Source of the DNA: Halomonas ventosae
Lineage (GTDB): Bacteria; Pseudomonadota; Gammaproteobacteria; Pseudomonadales; Halomonadaceae
DNA length: 64,000 bases
Direction: 5' to 3'
Assembly: GCF_004363555.1 (NCBI RefSeq)
Contig: NZ_SNZJ01000009.1
Coordinates: 103,551 to 167,550 of the forward strand
Under the pieces are notes generated by a model. It was given only the letters and a program-made list of their open reading frames with translations, did not search any database and had not been told where the DNA came from. Position 1 is the stretch's first letter. Each line of letters begins with the position of its first letter. Shown here piece after piece: positions 41,611-50,887 of this stretch. A program made the translations under genes and the position numbers.

Positions 41611-43074
41611 ATGCAGACAAGCCCCAACAACACCTCGATCTTCGATTTCCACGGCAAGCCACCGCTGGCCAAGGCCTTGCCGATCTCCCTCCAGCATGTC
41701 CTCGCCATGGTGGCCGGCGTCATCACGCCGCCCATCATCATCGCCGGCGTGGTGGGCGCCACACCCGCCGAGAAGCTGCTGCTGATCCAGATCGCCGTGC
41801 TGGCCTCCGGGGTCTGCACGCTCTTCCACCTCTACGGGATCTGGAAGTTCGGCGCGCGCCTGCCTGCCATCTTCGGGGTGGGCTTCGCCTATGTGCCGAC
41901 GCTGATCGCCGTGGGCGGGCAGTTCGGCATCGAGGGCATCATCGGCGCCCAGCTGGTCGGCGGCATCACCATGATGGTGGTGGGCTACTTCATCCAGTAC
42001 ATCCGACACCTCTTCCCGCCGGTGGTGGCGGGGACCGTGGTACTGGTGATCGGCCTGTCGCTCTACGACATCGCCATCCGCTACATGGCCGGCAGCGGCA
42101 ACGTCGAGGCGCCCGGATTCGGGGCGCCCATCAACTGGGCCGTCGCCCTGGTCACGCTGCTCACGGTACTGGTCGCCTCCCAGTTCGGCAGGGGGGTGGT
42201 CAAGCTGTCGGCCATCATGGTCGGCATCCTGGTGGGCTACCTGCTCTCGCTGGCCCTGGGCATGGTCAGCTTCGACTCCGTGGTCGAGGCGAAGTGGGTC
42301 GCGGTGCCGGAGGTGATGCCCTTCGAGATGGAGTTCCATGCCGCGGCCATCGTCTCCATGGTGGTGATCTGCGTGATCAACTCCGTGCAGACCATCGGCG
42401 ACCTCTCCGCCACCACCGTGGGCGGCATGAACCGGGAACTGAGGACGAAGGAGCTGACCGGCGGGCTGCTGGGCAACGGCCTGACCACGGCCGCGAGTGC
42501 CTTCTTCGGGGCCCTGCCGACTTCCACCTTCAGCCAGAACGTCGGCATCGTGGCGATGACCAAGGTGATCAGCCGCTACGTGCTGGCCATCGCCGGCCTG
42601 TTCATGATCCTGGCCGGCCTGAGCCCCAAGTTCGGCGCCATCATGACCACCATTCCCTACCCGGTGCTGGGCGGGGCCACCATCATCGTCTTCGGGATGA
42701 TCACCATGACCGGCATCCAGCTGCTCATCAAGGATGAGCTATCGGCCCGCAACATGACGATCGTGGGGCTGGCGCTGGCGCTGAGCCTGGGCATCGCCCA
42801 GGTGCCGGCGGCGATCGAGCAGTTCCCGGCGATGCTCAAGAACCTGATCGGCGGGGCGCCCATCGTGGTGGCCGCCATCACCGCCTTCGTGCTCAATATC
42901 GTGCTGCCCCGCACCTCGCTGGCCGACGAGGCCCGGGAGCGCGAGGCGATCGCCAGGGCGGATGCCGAGGCCGCCGGCCAGGGCGAGGCTGGCCCGCATG
43001 CCGGGAAGGTGGAGGCTGACGAGCGGCAAGGCGCCGGGGCCGGCCGTGCCGCGGGGGTCGCGCGGGGCGGCTGA
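41611..43074 (+). CDS. nucleobase:cation symporter-2 family purine permease (xanthine/uric acid type)
   Basis: A 487-residue NCS2/NAT transporter with about 14 membrane segments. The NAT signature region is present: QTIGDLSATTVGGMNRELRTKELTGGLLGNGLTTAASAFFGALPTSTFSQNVGI, followed by TKVISRYV. Neighbouring uraD, uraH and puuD point to urate or xanthine as substrate. The start at 41611 gives MQTSPNNTSIFDFHGKPPLA; an in-frame ATG at 41581 is possible, but the operator ends only 3 nt before it. Neither has a strong ribosome-binding site. The last ~35 residues are a charged, poorly ordered cytoplasmic tail. A block of strong hairpins follows. Confidence 0.88.
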   Translation: MQTSPNNTSIFDFHGKPPLAKALPISLQHVLAMVAGVITPPIIIAGVVGATPAEKLLLIQIAVLASGVCTLFHLYGIWKFGARLPAIFGVGFAYVPTLIAVGGQFGIEGIIGAQLVGGITMMVVGYFIQYIRHLFPPVVAGTVVLVIGLSLYDIAIRYMAGSGNVEAPGFGAPINWAVALVTLLTVLVASQFGRGVVKLSAIMVGILVGYLLSLALGMVSFDSVVEAKWVAVPEVMPFEMEFHAAAIVSMVVICVINSVQTIGDLSATTVGGMNRELRTKELTGGLLGNGLTTAASAFFGALPTSTFSQNVGIVAMTKVISRYVLAIAGLFMILAGLSPKFGAIMTTIPYPVLGGATIIVFGMITMTGIQLLIKDELSARNMTIVGLALALSLGIAQVPAAIEQFPAMLKNLIGGAPIVVAAITAFVLNIVLPRTSLADEAREREAIARADAEAAGQGEAGPHAGKVEADERQGAGAGRAAGVARGG

Positions 43075-43099
43075 CCCGGGCGCCGCCCCATGTGCCCTG

Positions 43100-43203
43100 C
43101 CGGGTGGGGAAAGCCCCGCCCGGCAAGCCTGCAAGCGAGCAGCCGATATCTCGGCTGCTCGCTTGCGTCAGGGAGCGTCGCAGACGGCCCCGTTTCGGGG
43201 CCG
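43100..43203. terminator. three consecutive hairpins between permease and uraD
   Basis: Stem 1 is CCGGGTGGGG/CCCCGCCCGG (43100-43123, one wobble). Stem 2 has 16 perfect base pairs, 43131-43146 with 43151-43166, loop TATC. Stem 3 is CGGCCCCG/CGGGGCCG (43185-43203, loop TTT). They lie between the convergent permease and uraD genes and should stop transcription from both sides. Confidence 0.85.
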
Positions 43204-43242
43204 CCGGGAGATGTCGGCTCCCTCGTGTCGGGCGAGCCGCTC

Positions 43243-43767
43243 TCAGCCGAGACGGGCGTCCAGGCGGAAGCGGGCGATGCGGTTGATCTGCTCGATGGCG
43301 GTGCGGCGCTCCTCGGCCGGGTCGTTGGGCAGGCGCGCCTCGAAGGCGGCGAGGATGGCATGGCGGTCGCTGCCCTTGACGGCCATCACGAAGGGAAAGC
43401 CGAACTTTTCCTTGTAGGCGGCGTTGAGGCGCTCGAAGCGGGCCAGCTCCTCCGGCGTGCACTGGTCGAGGCCGGCGCCGGCCTGCTCGCGGGTGGAGTC
43501 GTCGGTCAGCTCGCCGGCCACCGCCGCCTTGCCGGCGAGGTCCGGGTGGGCACGGATCACCTCGAGCTGGCGTTCGGGGCTCGCCTCGCGCAGCACGCTC
43601 CCCATCACCTCGGCCAGCCCCTCTGGCGTGTCCTCGGCGGGCGAGAGGCCGCGCTGCCAGGCGAGCTCGGCGACCCAGGGGGAGTGTTCGTAGATATCCC
43701 CGTAGTGGGCCACGAAGGCCTGCTGGTCCAGCTGGCTGGGGGGCGGGGTGAGGATCTTGTCGGTCAT
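43243..43767 (-). CDS. uraD: 2-oxo-4-hydroxy-4-carboxy-5-ureidoimidazoline decarboxylase UraD
   Basis: A 174-residue OHCU decarboxylase, the third step of urate breakdown, giving S-allantoin. The conserved RAHPDLAGKAAVAGELTDDSTREQAGAGLDQC segment and the YKEKFGFPFVMAVKG core are present. The catalytic histidine should be the one in AHPDL, with the glutamate in TREQAG. GAGGAG is 7-8 nt before the ATG at 43767. It is divergent from uraH; the gap holds a TGTATACA operator and an AT-rich stretch. Transcribed alone on the minus strand. Confidence 0.94.
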   Translation of the reverse strand: MTDKILTPPPSQLDQQAFVAHYGDIYEHSPWVAELAWQRGLSPAEDTPEGLAEVMGSVLREASPERQLEVIRAHPDLAGKAAVAGELTDDSTREQAGAGLDQCTPEELARFERLNAAYKEKFGFPFVMAVKGSDRHAILAAFEARLPNDPAEERRTAIEQINRIARFRLDARLG

Positions 43768-43865
43768 CCTGGGGCTCCTCTGCTTGGTGTGGCGGCCTGG
43801 TGGCGCACGGTGGCGGCCAGGCCGTGGCGGGGCGGTCGAGGGATCTCGAGGCTCCTGCCATAAAG

Positions 43866-43875
43866 TGTATACAAA
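43866..43875. promoter_or_regulatory. TGTATACA operator in the uraD-uraH divergent region
   Basis: The core TGTATACA is at 43866-43873, within AGTGTATACAAA, followed by an A/T-rich run. It is placed to control both uraD and the uraH-puuD operon. Confidence 0.7.
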
Positions 43876-43993
43876 AAAATTTTGAAATGTACCCCAATAA
43901 AGGCTAAAACTGTCTTCACTAAGGATCTGATGAGGCCTGCCCGCCCAGGGCGGCGCCAGGCAGCGACCCACCCGACACGCAAAGGAGAACCCC

Positions 43994-44347
43994 ATGGGAT
44001 ACCTGACCACACATGTGCTGGACACCGCCCAGGGCCGCCCCGGCCAGGGCATTCGCATCGAGGTCTTCCGCCTCGAGGGCGAGACCCGCACTCGGCTCAA
44101 GGCGGTCGTCACCAATGATGACGGGCGCTGCGATGCCCCCCTCCTGGAGGGCGACGACTTCGCCACCGGCGAGTACGAGCTGCTCTTCCATGCCGGCGAC
44201 TACCTGCGCGCCCAGGGCGTCGAGGCCGATGAACCGCGCTTCCTCGACGTGATCCCGCTGCGCTTCGGCGTGGCCGATGCCGGCCAGCACTACCATGTGC
44301 CGCTGCTGCTCTCGCCCTATGGCTACTCCACCTACCGCGGAAGCTGA
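43994..44347 (+). CDS. uraH: 5-hydroxyisourate hydrolase (transthyretin-like)
   Basis: A 117-residue transthyretin-related protein that hydrolyses 5-hydroxyisourate to OHCU. Family signatures are the N-terminal [17 protein letters not shown] and the C-terminal [18 protein letters not shown], ending in the diagnostic YRGS. AAGGAG lies 7 nt before the ATG. It is probably cotranscribed with puuD, 51 nt downstream, and divergent from uraD, so all three urate enzymes flank one operator. Confidence 0.96.
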   Translation: MGYLTTHVLDTAQGRPGQGIRIEVFRLEGETRTRLKAVVTNDDGRCDAPLLEGDDFATGEYELLFHAGDYLRAQGVEADEPRFLDVIPLRFGVADAGQHYHVPLLLSPYGYSTYRGS

Positions 44348-44398
44348 GGGGCGCCCCCTCCCGATACGCCCATAACAAGACGCTTGACGAGGCCCCCC

Positions 44399-45601
44399 AT
44401 GCAAGCCTACCTGCTGGATTTCACCAACTTCATGCTGCGCTGGCTGCACGTCATCGCGGCCGTCGCCTGGATCGGCGAGTCGATCTACTTCGTGATGCTG
44501 GACAACAGCCTGCGCAAACCCAAGGCCGCCGAGGATCGGGAGAAGGGCGTCTTCGGCGAGATGTGGGCGGTGCATGGCGGCGGCTTCTACCACAACCAGA
44601 AGTACGCCAGCGCCCCCGACAAGCTGCCCGAGGACCTGCACTGGTCGTTCTGGAAAGCCTATACCACCTGGCTCACCGGCTTCTGCCTGTTCGTGATCCT
44701 CTACATGGTCAACCCGAGCTTCTACCTGGTGAACCCGGGCAGCGACTGGGACTGGGCGGCGAACATGAGCGGCTGGCAGGCCAATGGGGTGGCGCTGGCC
44801 TTCCTGCTGGCCGGCTGGGTGGTCTACAACGAGCTGTGCAAGCGCATCAGCCCCGACATGCAGCGCGACGGCCTGCTGAGCATCGCCGTGGCGGTGATGA
44901 TGGTGGTGGTGGCCTATCTGAGCAGCCAGATCTTCTCGGGGCGTGCCGCCTTCCTGCTCACCGGTGCGGTGATGGCCACCGCCATGTCGGCCAACGTCTT
45001 CTTCTGGATCATCCCCGGCCAGCGCCGCATGGTGAAGGCGATGAAGGCCGGCGAGACGCCGAATCCCCTGGACGGCAAGCGCGGCAAGCAGCGCTCGGTG
45101 CACAACACCTACTTCACCCTGCCTGTGGTGCTGCTGATGATCAGCAACCACTACTCCTTTGCCTACTCCCATGAGCTGGCCTGGGTGATCATGTCGCTGT
45201 TCATCTTCGCCGGCGCGCTGATCCGTCAGTACTTCGTGCTGATGCATGCCGGCCAGAAGCGCCCGGCCTATCCGGCGGCCGGGGTGGCCCTGCTCCTGGT
45301 GGCGTTCTGGATCGCGGCACCCGCCGGCGGCGGCCAGGCCAATGCCACGGCCGCGGTAGCGCCCGACCTCGATGAGGTGCACGCGATCGTCGAGTCGCGC
45401 TGCGTGGCCTGTCATTCCCGCGAGCCGAGCCAGCCGGGCTTCACCGCGCCGCCGGCCGGCATGGCCTATGACACGCCTGAGCAGCTCAGGGCCCAGCGGT
45501 CGAAGGTCAAGGAAGTGGTGGCGAGCGGCTACATGCCGCTGGGTAACATGACCGGGATGACCGACGAGGAGCGTGCGGTCATCGCCGCCTGGGAGGAGTG
45601 A
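44399..45601 (+). CDS. puuD: membrane-bound urate hydroxylase PuuD with C-terminal cytochrome c domain
   Basis: A 400-residue integral membrane urate hydroxylase that oxidises urate to 5-hydroxyisourate without O2-dependent uricase. The N-terminal ~310 residues contain seven or eight membrane helices and the WLHVIAAVAWIGESIYFVMLDN start typical of PuuD. The C-terminus is a cytochrome c domain with Cys335, Cys338, His339 (CVACH) and a methionine-rich GYMPLGNMTGM ligand loop, passing electrons to the respiratory chain. The start at 44399 has GACGAGG upstream. It follows uraH and precedes the GntR regulator. Confidence 0.93.
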   Translation: MQAYLLDFTNFMLRWLHVIAAVAWIGESIYFVMLDNSLRKPKAAEDREKGVFGEMWAVHGGGFYHNQKYASAPDKLPEDLHWSFWKAYTTWLTGFCLFVILYMVNPSFYLVNPGSDWDWAANMSGWQANGVALAFLLAGWVVYNELCKRISPDMQRDGLLSIAVAVMMVVVAYLSSQIFSGRAAFLLTGAVMATAMSANVFFWIIPGQRRMVKAMKAGETPNPLDGKRGKQRSVHNTYFTLPVVLLMISNHYSFAYSHELAWVIMSLFIFAGALIRQYFVLMHAGQKRPAYPAAGVALLLVAFWIAAPAGGGQANATAAVAPDLDEVHAIVESRCVACHSREPSQPGFTAPPAGMAYDTPEQLRAQRSKVKEVVASGYMPLGNMTGMTDEERAVIAAWEE

Positions 45602-45629
45602 ACCGGCTGGTCGCCGGCAGGCCGGCGAT

Positions 45630-45639
45630 ATGTATACAA
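45630..45639. promoter_or_regulatory. TGTATACA operator upstream of the purine-cluster gntR
   Basis: ATGTATACAA (core TGTATACA 45631-45638) lies 43 bp before the preferred GntR start, which suggests autoregulation. Confidence 0.7.
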
Positions 45640-45681
45640 TGATCGCGCATGCCGGAGATGACCAGGGGAGGAGGGGACTCG

Positions 45682-46413
45682 ATGAACCAGCGCCAGACGG
45701 TTGCCGAACGCGGCGGCGCGGGCCGACCGGGCAAGAATGGGGACGGTGCCGAGCGCCACGAGGAGATCCACCGCTCGATCAGCGACGCCATCATCGAACA
45801 CCGCCTGCGGCCCGGGGCGCGCCTGCGCGAGGACGCCCTGGCCGAGGTCTTCGGCATCAGCCGAACCGGCATCCGCAAGATCCTCCAGCGCCTGGCCCTG
45901 GAGCAGCTGGTGACGCTGACGCCGCGCCGCGGCGCCAGCGTGACCCGGCCCACGGCCGACGAGGCCAAGGACGTGTTCGATGCCCGGCAGATGGTCGAGT
46001 GCGGCCTGATGCCGGAGGTCGCCCGGCGCATCACCGAGGAGGACCTGCGCGAGCTTCGCGACATGGCCCGGCGCGAGCGCCAGGCCCTGAAGTCCGGCGA
46101 GCAGAGCACGGCGATCCGGCTGTCGGCGGACTTCCATGCCCGCCTGGCGCGCATCTCCGGCAATGCCACCCTGGCCGACTTCGTCGAGCGGCTCTGCTCG
46201 CGCTCCTCGCTGATCCTCGCCGTCTACGGCAACCCCGGCCACCTGGGCTGCGAGTCCCACGACCACGACGACCTGATCGGCCACCTGGAGGCCGGCAACG
46301 GGGAGCGCGCCCAGGCCTTCATGGGCCGCCACCTCAAGGCGATCGAGGCCTCCCTCTCCATCGTCGAGGAGGCGGCGGAGGCGCCGGACCTCCACCGGAT
46401 CTTCTCCGACTGA
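45682..46413 (+). CDS. GntR-family (FCD) regulator of the purine/ureide cluster
   Basis: A 243-residue FadR-subfamily regulator. The winged helix covers about residues 28-95 (LREDALAEVFGISRTGIRKILQRLALEQL), and the FCD domain shows the ligand/metal residues of SADFHARLARISGNATLADFVERL and ESHDHDDLIGHL. It is the only regulator gene inside the purine cluster, with a TGTATACA site just upstream, so it is the best candidate for the factor reading all TTGTATACAA variants. The start at 45682 has GGGGAGGAGG upstream; ATG 45649 would add 11 residues. The first ~25 residues look disordered. Confidence 0.85.
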   Translation: MNQRQTVAERGGAGRPGKNGDGAERHEEIHRSISDAIIEHRLRPGARLREDALAEVFGISRTGIRKILQRLALEQLVTLTPRRGASVTRPTADEAKDVFDARQMVECGLMPEVARRITEEDLRELRDMARRERQALKSGEQSTAIRLSADFHARLARISGNATLADFVERLCSRSSLILAVYGNPGHLGCESHDHDDLIGHLEAGNGERAQAFMGRHLKAIEASLSIVEEAAEAPDLHRIFSD

Positions 46414-46420
46414 GGCCGCC

Positions 46421-47299
46421 TCAGGCCAGCCGCAGCGTCGGCTCGGCGAGGCCCGCCACCCCGGGATCGGCGACCAGGAGGTGCCCGGCGTCGGGCTCCT
46501 CCCGGCGCCGGGCCGGGTCCATGCCCTCCCGCGCGGTGGTGATGTAGAGCCGCTCGAGGCGCTCCCCGCCGAAGGCCGGGCAGGAGGGCTGCGAAGTCGG
46601 CAGCGCGATGGCGTCCACCTCGCGGCCCATCGGGTCCAGGCGTACCACCCGGCCGGCGCCCCACAGGGCGAGCCACAGGTGCCCCTCGGCGTCGACCACG
46701 GCGCCGTCGGGATTGCCGGGGGCGGCCGAGAAGTCGGCCCAGGGAACCGGTTCGCCCTCGGGCCAGCCCTCGCGGTCCAGCGCCCAGCGCATCACCATCC
46801 CGCTCGGGGTATCGGTGAACCAGGCGGCCTCGCCCCCGGGGGAGAAGCAGATCGCGTTGGGAATGGTCAGGCCCGTGCGCAGTCGGGTGAGCTCGCCGCG
46901 ATGGAGGCGGTAGAGGCTGCCGGCACCGGGCTCGGCGCCCTTGCCCATGCTGGAGAGCCAGAGGCTGCCGTGGCGGTCGACCCGGGCGTCGTTGCTGCGT
47001 GTAAGCGAGTTGTCGGCCTCGAAGTCGCAAAGTTTCCGGGCGTGACCGCCCTGCGGATCGAAGCGAACGAGACGATCCTCGCCCACCAGCAGCAGGCCGC
47101 CGTCCTCGAGCGGGGCGGCCAGCGAGACCATCCGGTCGAGCTCATGATGCCCCGTGGCGCCGGAGGCCGGCGCCAGCCAGTGCAGCCGGCGGCCGAGGAT
47201 ATCGCACCAGTACAGGCGCTGACTGGCGGCGTGCCACTGGGGGCCCTCGCCCAGTTCGCAGCCGCAGGCGACCGCCACTTCGGCTGTCATGCCGCTCAT
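46421..47299 (-). CDS. SMP-30/gluconolactonase family lactonase
   Basis: A 292-residue six-bladed beta-propeller of the SMP-30/LRE family. The metal-binding glutamate is in CGCELGEGPQWH, the asparagine in SLTRSNDARVDRHGSLWL and LTIPNAICFSPGG, and the aspartate in GNPDGAVVDAEGHLWLALWG. It probably hydrolyses galactono-lactone to galactonate, between the dehydrogenase (SDR) and dehydratase of this module. It overlaps the dgoA end by 4 nt and is the last gene of the dgo operon. It is convergent with the purine gntR, 7 nt apart. Confidence 0.87.
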   Translation of the reverse strand: MSGMTAEVAVACGCELGEGPQWHAASQRLYWCDILGRRLHWLAPASGATGHHELDRMVSLAAPLEDGGLLLVGEDRLVRFDPQGGHARKLCDFEADNSLTRSNDARVDRHGSLWLSSMGKGAEPGAGSLYRLHRGELTRLRTGLTIPNAICFSPGGEAAWFTDTPSGMVMRWALDREGWPEGEPVPWADFSAAPGNPDGAVVDAEGHLWLALWGAGRVVRLDPMGREVDAIALPTSQPSCPAFGGERLERLYITTAREGMDPARRREEPDAGHLLVADPGVAGLAEPTLRLA

Positions 47300-47910
47300 A
47301 AGGCGTCCCCGTCGGCCGCGCGCCAGGCGGCGACCAGCGACCTGGCCCGTTCGGCCACCTCGCCGGCAGTGAGACCGGGGGTGTAGAGCGCGCTGCCCAG
47401 GCCGGCGCCGTCGATGCCGCCGGCCCGCCAGTCGGCGAAGTTGCCCACCCCGATGCCCCCCACCGCGTAGAGCCGGGTGCCCGGTGGCAGCACGGCGCGC
47501 ATGGCCCGCATGCCCTCGATGCCGACCTGTACCGCCGGGAACAGCTTCAGCCCGGTGGCACCGGCGTCCAGGGCGTCGAAGGCCTCGGACGGGGTCACCA
47601 CGCCGGGCCAGGATTCCATGACCAGGTGGCGGCTCTCCTCGATCACCGCCGTGCGGCAGTTGGGGGAGACGACCAGGCGTCCGCCGGCAGCGAAGACGTC
47701 GCGCACCTGGCCCGGGGTCAGCACGGTGCCGGCGCCGATCAGGGCCCGGTCACCCAGGGCGTCGGCGAGCCGGCGGATGCTCTCCAGCGGGTCGGGGGAG
47801 TTGAGTGGCACCTCGATGCGCTCGATGCCGGCGGCGAGAAGTGCCTCGCCGACCTCGACGGCCTCGTGGGGAGAGATGCCGCGCAGGATGCCGATCAGGG
47901 GAAGGGACAT
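47296..47910 (-). CDS. dgoA: 2-dehydro-3-deoxy-6-phosphogalactonate aldolase
   Basis: A 204-residue class I KDPG/KDPGal aldolase that cleaves KDPGal to pyruvate and glyceraldehyde 3-phosphate. The active-site regions are IGILRGISPHEAVEVGEALL, the glutamate in GIERIEVPLNSP, GAGTVLTPGQV, and the Schiff-base lysine in GATGLKLFPAV. The LNSP motif is typical of DgoA rather than Eda. It lies 3 nt after the dgoK stop and overlaps the lactonase start. Confidence 0.93.
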   Translation of the reverse strand: MSLPLIGILRGISPHEAVEVGEALLAAGIERIEVPLNSPDPLESIRRLADALGDRALIGAGTVLTPGQVRDVFAAGGRLVVSPNCRTAVIEESRHLVMESWPGVVTPSEAFDALDAGATGLKLFPAVQVGIEGMRAMRAVLPPGTRLYAVGGIGVGNFADWRAGGIDGAGLGSALYTPGLTAGEVAERARSLVAAWRAADGDAL

Positions 47911-47913
47911 GGA

Positions 47914-48933
47914 TCAGGGCTCCGGTCGCGTGTCAGGGGTGTTGGCGTCATGGGGCAGGGTGGCGTGGGCCAGCCCGAGGCCGGCCAGCACCGCGGCCTC
48001 GCCGTCAAGGCGGCGGAAGTCGATGCCCAGCACCTCCAGGGCCAGGGCATAGCGGTGGCAGAGCGTCTCGGCGCCGATCAGGGTGACGCGCTCGCCCTCG
48101 GTCAGCATCGCCCGGGCGCCGGCCAGCTCCAGGCCGATCACCAAGCCCGAGAGGCGGGCCGCCAGCCGCGCGCCGCGAGCCTGGCCCGTCGGCAGGCCGC
48201 CGTCCAGCAGGTCCTGGGCGCGCAGGCCGAACAGCCGGGTGGAGAAGGCCTCGGGGGCGGTCGCCACCTCCTGCACCGCCGCCTCGAAGGCTTCGCGGCA
48301 GCCGGGCTCGGCCAGGTCGTCCTCGCCTGGCCCGTGATGCAGGGAGTGCCGGAGCACCGACTGCCCGGCCAGCAGGCCATAGAGCTCGCCGGTGAGGAAG
48401 GTGGCGAAGCGCGTGACCGCGCCGGCCTCCAGCCGCGCCCACTTGGCATGGGTGCCGGGCAGGCAGACGTGCCCGGAGACCTCGCCTTCGCGAGCGGCCA
48501 GGCCGGCGAGCTGGGTCTCCTCACCGCGCATCACATCGAAGCGGCGGCCGGCGTCATCGGGGTACTGGCAGAGTCCCGGCAGCAGCGCGACGTCCAGGCG
48601 CGGGTCCTCGACGGCGGGCCTGACCACGCCCCAGGCCAGGTCGTCCAGCCGTGTCGGCACCGGCAGGTAGGCGGCCTCCCGCCAGCCCTGGCGGGCACCC
48701 GCCATGCCGCAGACCCGCACCGGCACGCGGCCGTCGGCGGGCAGCCAGTCGCCGATCGTGGCCAGCAGGGTGGCCTCGTAGTCATCGGGCGCAAGCGAGA
48801 GCATGCCGCGCTCGGCGCCGGCGCGGGCCAGCACCTGCCCGTCGTCCGCCAGGGCCCAGGCGCGCAGGTTGCTCGACCCCCAGTCCACGGCGACCCAGGC
48901 CAGGCGCTCGGCGATCCCCGTGGCCTGGCTCAT
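47914..48933 (-). CDS. dgoK: 2-dehydro-3-deoxygalactonokinase
   Basis: A 339-residue ASKHA-fold kinase that phosphorylates 2-keto-3-deoxygalactonate at the 6-position with ATP. The family start WVAVDWGSSNLRAWALADDGQV is the ATP phosphate-binding loop; GMAGARQGWREAAYLPVPT and VCLPGTHAKWARLEAGAVTRFATFLTGELYGLL match DgoK. The start at 48933 overlaps the SDR stop by 4 nt. The C-terminal 20 residues (PHDANTPDTRPEP) look disordered. Confidence 0.93.
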   Translation of the reverse strand: MSQATGIAERLAWVAVDWGSSNLRAWALADDGQVLARAGAERGMLSLAPDDYEATLLATIGDWLPADGRVPVRVCGMAGARQGWREAAYLPVPTRLDDLAWGVVRPAVEDPRLDVALLPGLCQYPDDAGRRFDVMRGEETQLAGLAAREGEVSGHVCLPGTHAKWARLEAGAVTRFATFLTGELYGLLAGQSVLRHSLHHGPGEDDLAEPGCREAFEAAVQEVATAPEAFSTRLFGLRAQDLLDGGLPTGQARGARLAARLSGLVIGLELAGARAMLTEGERVTLIGAETLCHRYALALEVLGIDFRRLDGEAAVLAGLGLAHATLPHDANTPDTRPEP

Positions 48934-49700
48934 GCCCGGCCCCCGTCGATGATCAGCTCCTGGCCGGTCATCATCCGCGAGGCCTTGGAGGCCAGGAACA
49001 GGCAGGGACCGATCATGTCCTCCACCGGAATCGCCTCCTTGAGGCACTGCTGCGCCAGGCACTCCTGGAGGTCGGCGTCGTTGACCCACAGTGCCTTCTG
49101 GCGTTCGGTCATTACCCAGCCGGGGATCAGGCAGTTGACGCGGATGGCATCGCCGCCGAGCTCCCGGGCCAGCGCCCGGGTCAGGCCCAGGATGCCGGCC
49201 TTGGCGGTGACATAGGTCGGGTAGCCGGACAGGCCCAGGTGAACGCTGTTGGACGACAGGTTGATGATGGCGCCGCCGCCCAGTGCGCGCATGTCCGGCG
49301 CGACCTCTTGCGCGGTGAAGAACTGCGGGCGCAGGTTGGTGGCGATGGAATCGTCCCACTCCTCGACGCTCCACTCCGCCAGCGAGTGGCGGGTGTCCCG
49401 TGCGGCGTTGTTGACCAGCACGCCGATCGGGCCATGGGCCTCGCGGGCCCGGGCGACGGCGGCCTTGAGCGCCGCCACGTCGCGGATATCGCACTCGATG
49501 AACAGCGGCCGGTTGGCGTACTTCGCCTCCATGGCGTCGCAGAACTCGCTGGCGTCAGTGAGGCCGACGAAGGCCACCCTTGCGCCCTGGGCCAGGAAGC
49601 CCTCGGTCAGCGCCGCGCCGATGCCCGAGCCGCCGCCGGTGATAAAGACGCTGGTGCCGTCCAGATCCTTGAACTGCATATCGTTCATGTCAAAACCCAT
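48930..49700 (-). CDS. short-chain dehydrogenase/reductase (probable galactose/aldose 1-dehydrogenase)
   Basis: A 256-residue NAD(P)-dependent Rossmann enzyme. It has TGGGSGIGAALTEGF for cofactor binding, NNAARDTRHS in the family position, the catalytic serine in NLSSNSVHLGL and the Tyr-x-x-x-Lys pair in YPTYVTAKAGI. Within a galactonate module it probably oxidises galactose (or a related aldose such as arabinose or fucose) to the lactone. The start at 49700 has GAGGAG 6 nt upstream; two further in-frame ATGs follow closely. Confidence 0.85.
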   Translation of the reverse strand: MGFDMNDMQFKDLDGTSVFITGGGSGIGAALTEGFLAQGARVAFVGLTDASEFCDAMEAKYANRPLFIECDIRDVAALKAAVARAREAHGPIGVLVNNAARDTRHSLAEWSVEEWDDSIATNLRPQFFTAQEVAPDMRALGGGAIINLSSNSVHLGLSGYPTYVTAKAGILGLTRALARELGGDAIRVNCLIPGWVMTERQKALWVNDADLQECLAQQCLKEAIPVEDMIGPCLFLASKASRMMTGQELIIDGGRA

Positions 49701-49738
49701 AGGTGTCTCCTCACTCCTCACGCTTCAAACTTCTCGCC

Positions 49739-50887
49739 TCACCATTCGGCGATTGAACCGTCTGTATGCGTCCACACCGGGTTGCGCCAGCGGTGGCCGA
49801 CCTGCGCGCGTTCCTCGACGAAGGCCTCGTCGATCTCCACGCCGAGTCCCGGTCCCTGGGGGATGGCGCAGAAGCCCTCCTCGATGGCCAGTGCCGACTT
49901 GTCGACCAGGTAGTCGAGCACGTCGTTGTCGCGGTTGTAGTGGATGCCCATGCTCTGCTCCTGGATGAAGGCGTTGTGGCATACCGCATCCAGCTGCAGC
50001 GAGGTGGCAAGCGTCAGCGGGCCGAGCGGGCAGTGCGGGGCGAGCGCCACGTCATGGGCCGAGGCCAGGGCGGCGATCTTCAGCCCCTCGCTGATGCCGC
50101 CGCAATGGGAGAGGTCGGGCTGGACGATATCGATCATGCCGTCGGCGAGCAGGTCGCGGAACTCGAAGCGGGTGTGCAGCCGCTCGCCGGTGGCCAGCGG
50201 ATAGCCCAGGCCGCCAGCGATCTGCTTGAGGCAGGGCAGGTGCTCGGGGGCCACCGGCTCCTCGACGAACATCGGGTGGAAGGGCTCCAGCTCGCGCAGC
50301 AGCGCCTTGGCCATGGGACGGTGCACCCGGCCGTGGAAGTCGATGCCGATGCCCACGTCCGGCCCCACGGCGTCGCGGGCCTCGGCCACCCGGGCCACCG
50401 CTTCGTCGACCTTGCGGTGGCTGTCGACGATCTGCAGCTCCGGGGTGCCGTTCATCTTGAAGGCGGTGAAGCCCTGCTCGACCAGCGCTCGGGCGCCGGC
50501 GCCCACGTCATCGGGGCGGTCGCCGCCGGTCCAGGCGTACATGCGCATGCGGTCGCGCACCGCGCCGCCCAGCAGCTGGTGCACCGGCACGCCCAGGTCG
50601 CGTCCCTTGAGGTCCCACAGCGCCTGGTCGATGCCGGCGATGGCGCTCATCAGGATCGGCCCGCCGCGATAGAAGCCGGCGCGATAGAGGGTATTCCACA
50701 GGTGCTCGATGCGGTGCGGGTCCTGGCCGACCAGGTAGTCGGCGAGCTCATGGACGGCCGCCTCGACGGTGGCGGCGCGGCCCTCGATGACCGGCTCGCC
50801 CCAGCCGTAGCAGCCCTCGTCGGTCTCGATCTTGAGGAACAGCCAGCGCGGCGGTACCTGCCAGGTCTTGAGTCGGGTGATCTTCAT
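49739..50887 (-). CDS. dgoD: D-galactonate dehydratase
   Basis: A 382-residue enolase-superfamily dehydratase, identical in length to E. coli DgoD. All key residues occur at the E. coli numbers: the metal ligands Asp183, Glu209 and Glu235, and the general acid/base pair His185 and His285 ([24 protein letters not shown]). It converts D-galactonate to 2-keto-3-deoxygalactonate. The start overlaps the stop of the upstream GntR gene by 4 nt, so regulator and enzyme are translated in one operon. Confidence 0.96.
   Translation of the reverse strand: MKITRLKTWQVPPRWLFLKIETDEGCYGWGEPVIEGRAATVEAAVHELADYLVGQDPHRIEHLWNTLYRAGFYRGGPILMSAIAGIDQALWDLKGRDLGVPVHQLLGGAVRDRMRMYAWTGGDRPDDVGAGARALVEQGFTAFKMNGTPELQIVDSHRKVDEAVARVAEARDAVGPDVGIGIDFHGRVHRPMAKALLRELEPFHPMFVEEPVAPEHLPCLKQIAGGLGYPLATGERLHTRFEFRDLLADGMIDIVQPDLSHCGGISEGLKIAALASAHDVALAPHCPLGPLTLATSLQLDAVCHNAFIQEQSMGIHYNRDNDVLDYLVDKSALAIEEGFCAIPQGPGLGVEIDEAFVEERAQVGHRWRNPVWTHTDGSIAEW

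Noticed and set aside
43131..43166. The 16-bp perfect hairpin considered as an integron attC-like or phage attachment site.
   Set aside because: It lies between two convergent genes with two more hairpins alongside, which is better explained as transcription termination; no integrase is nearby.
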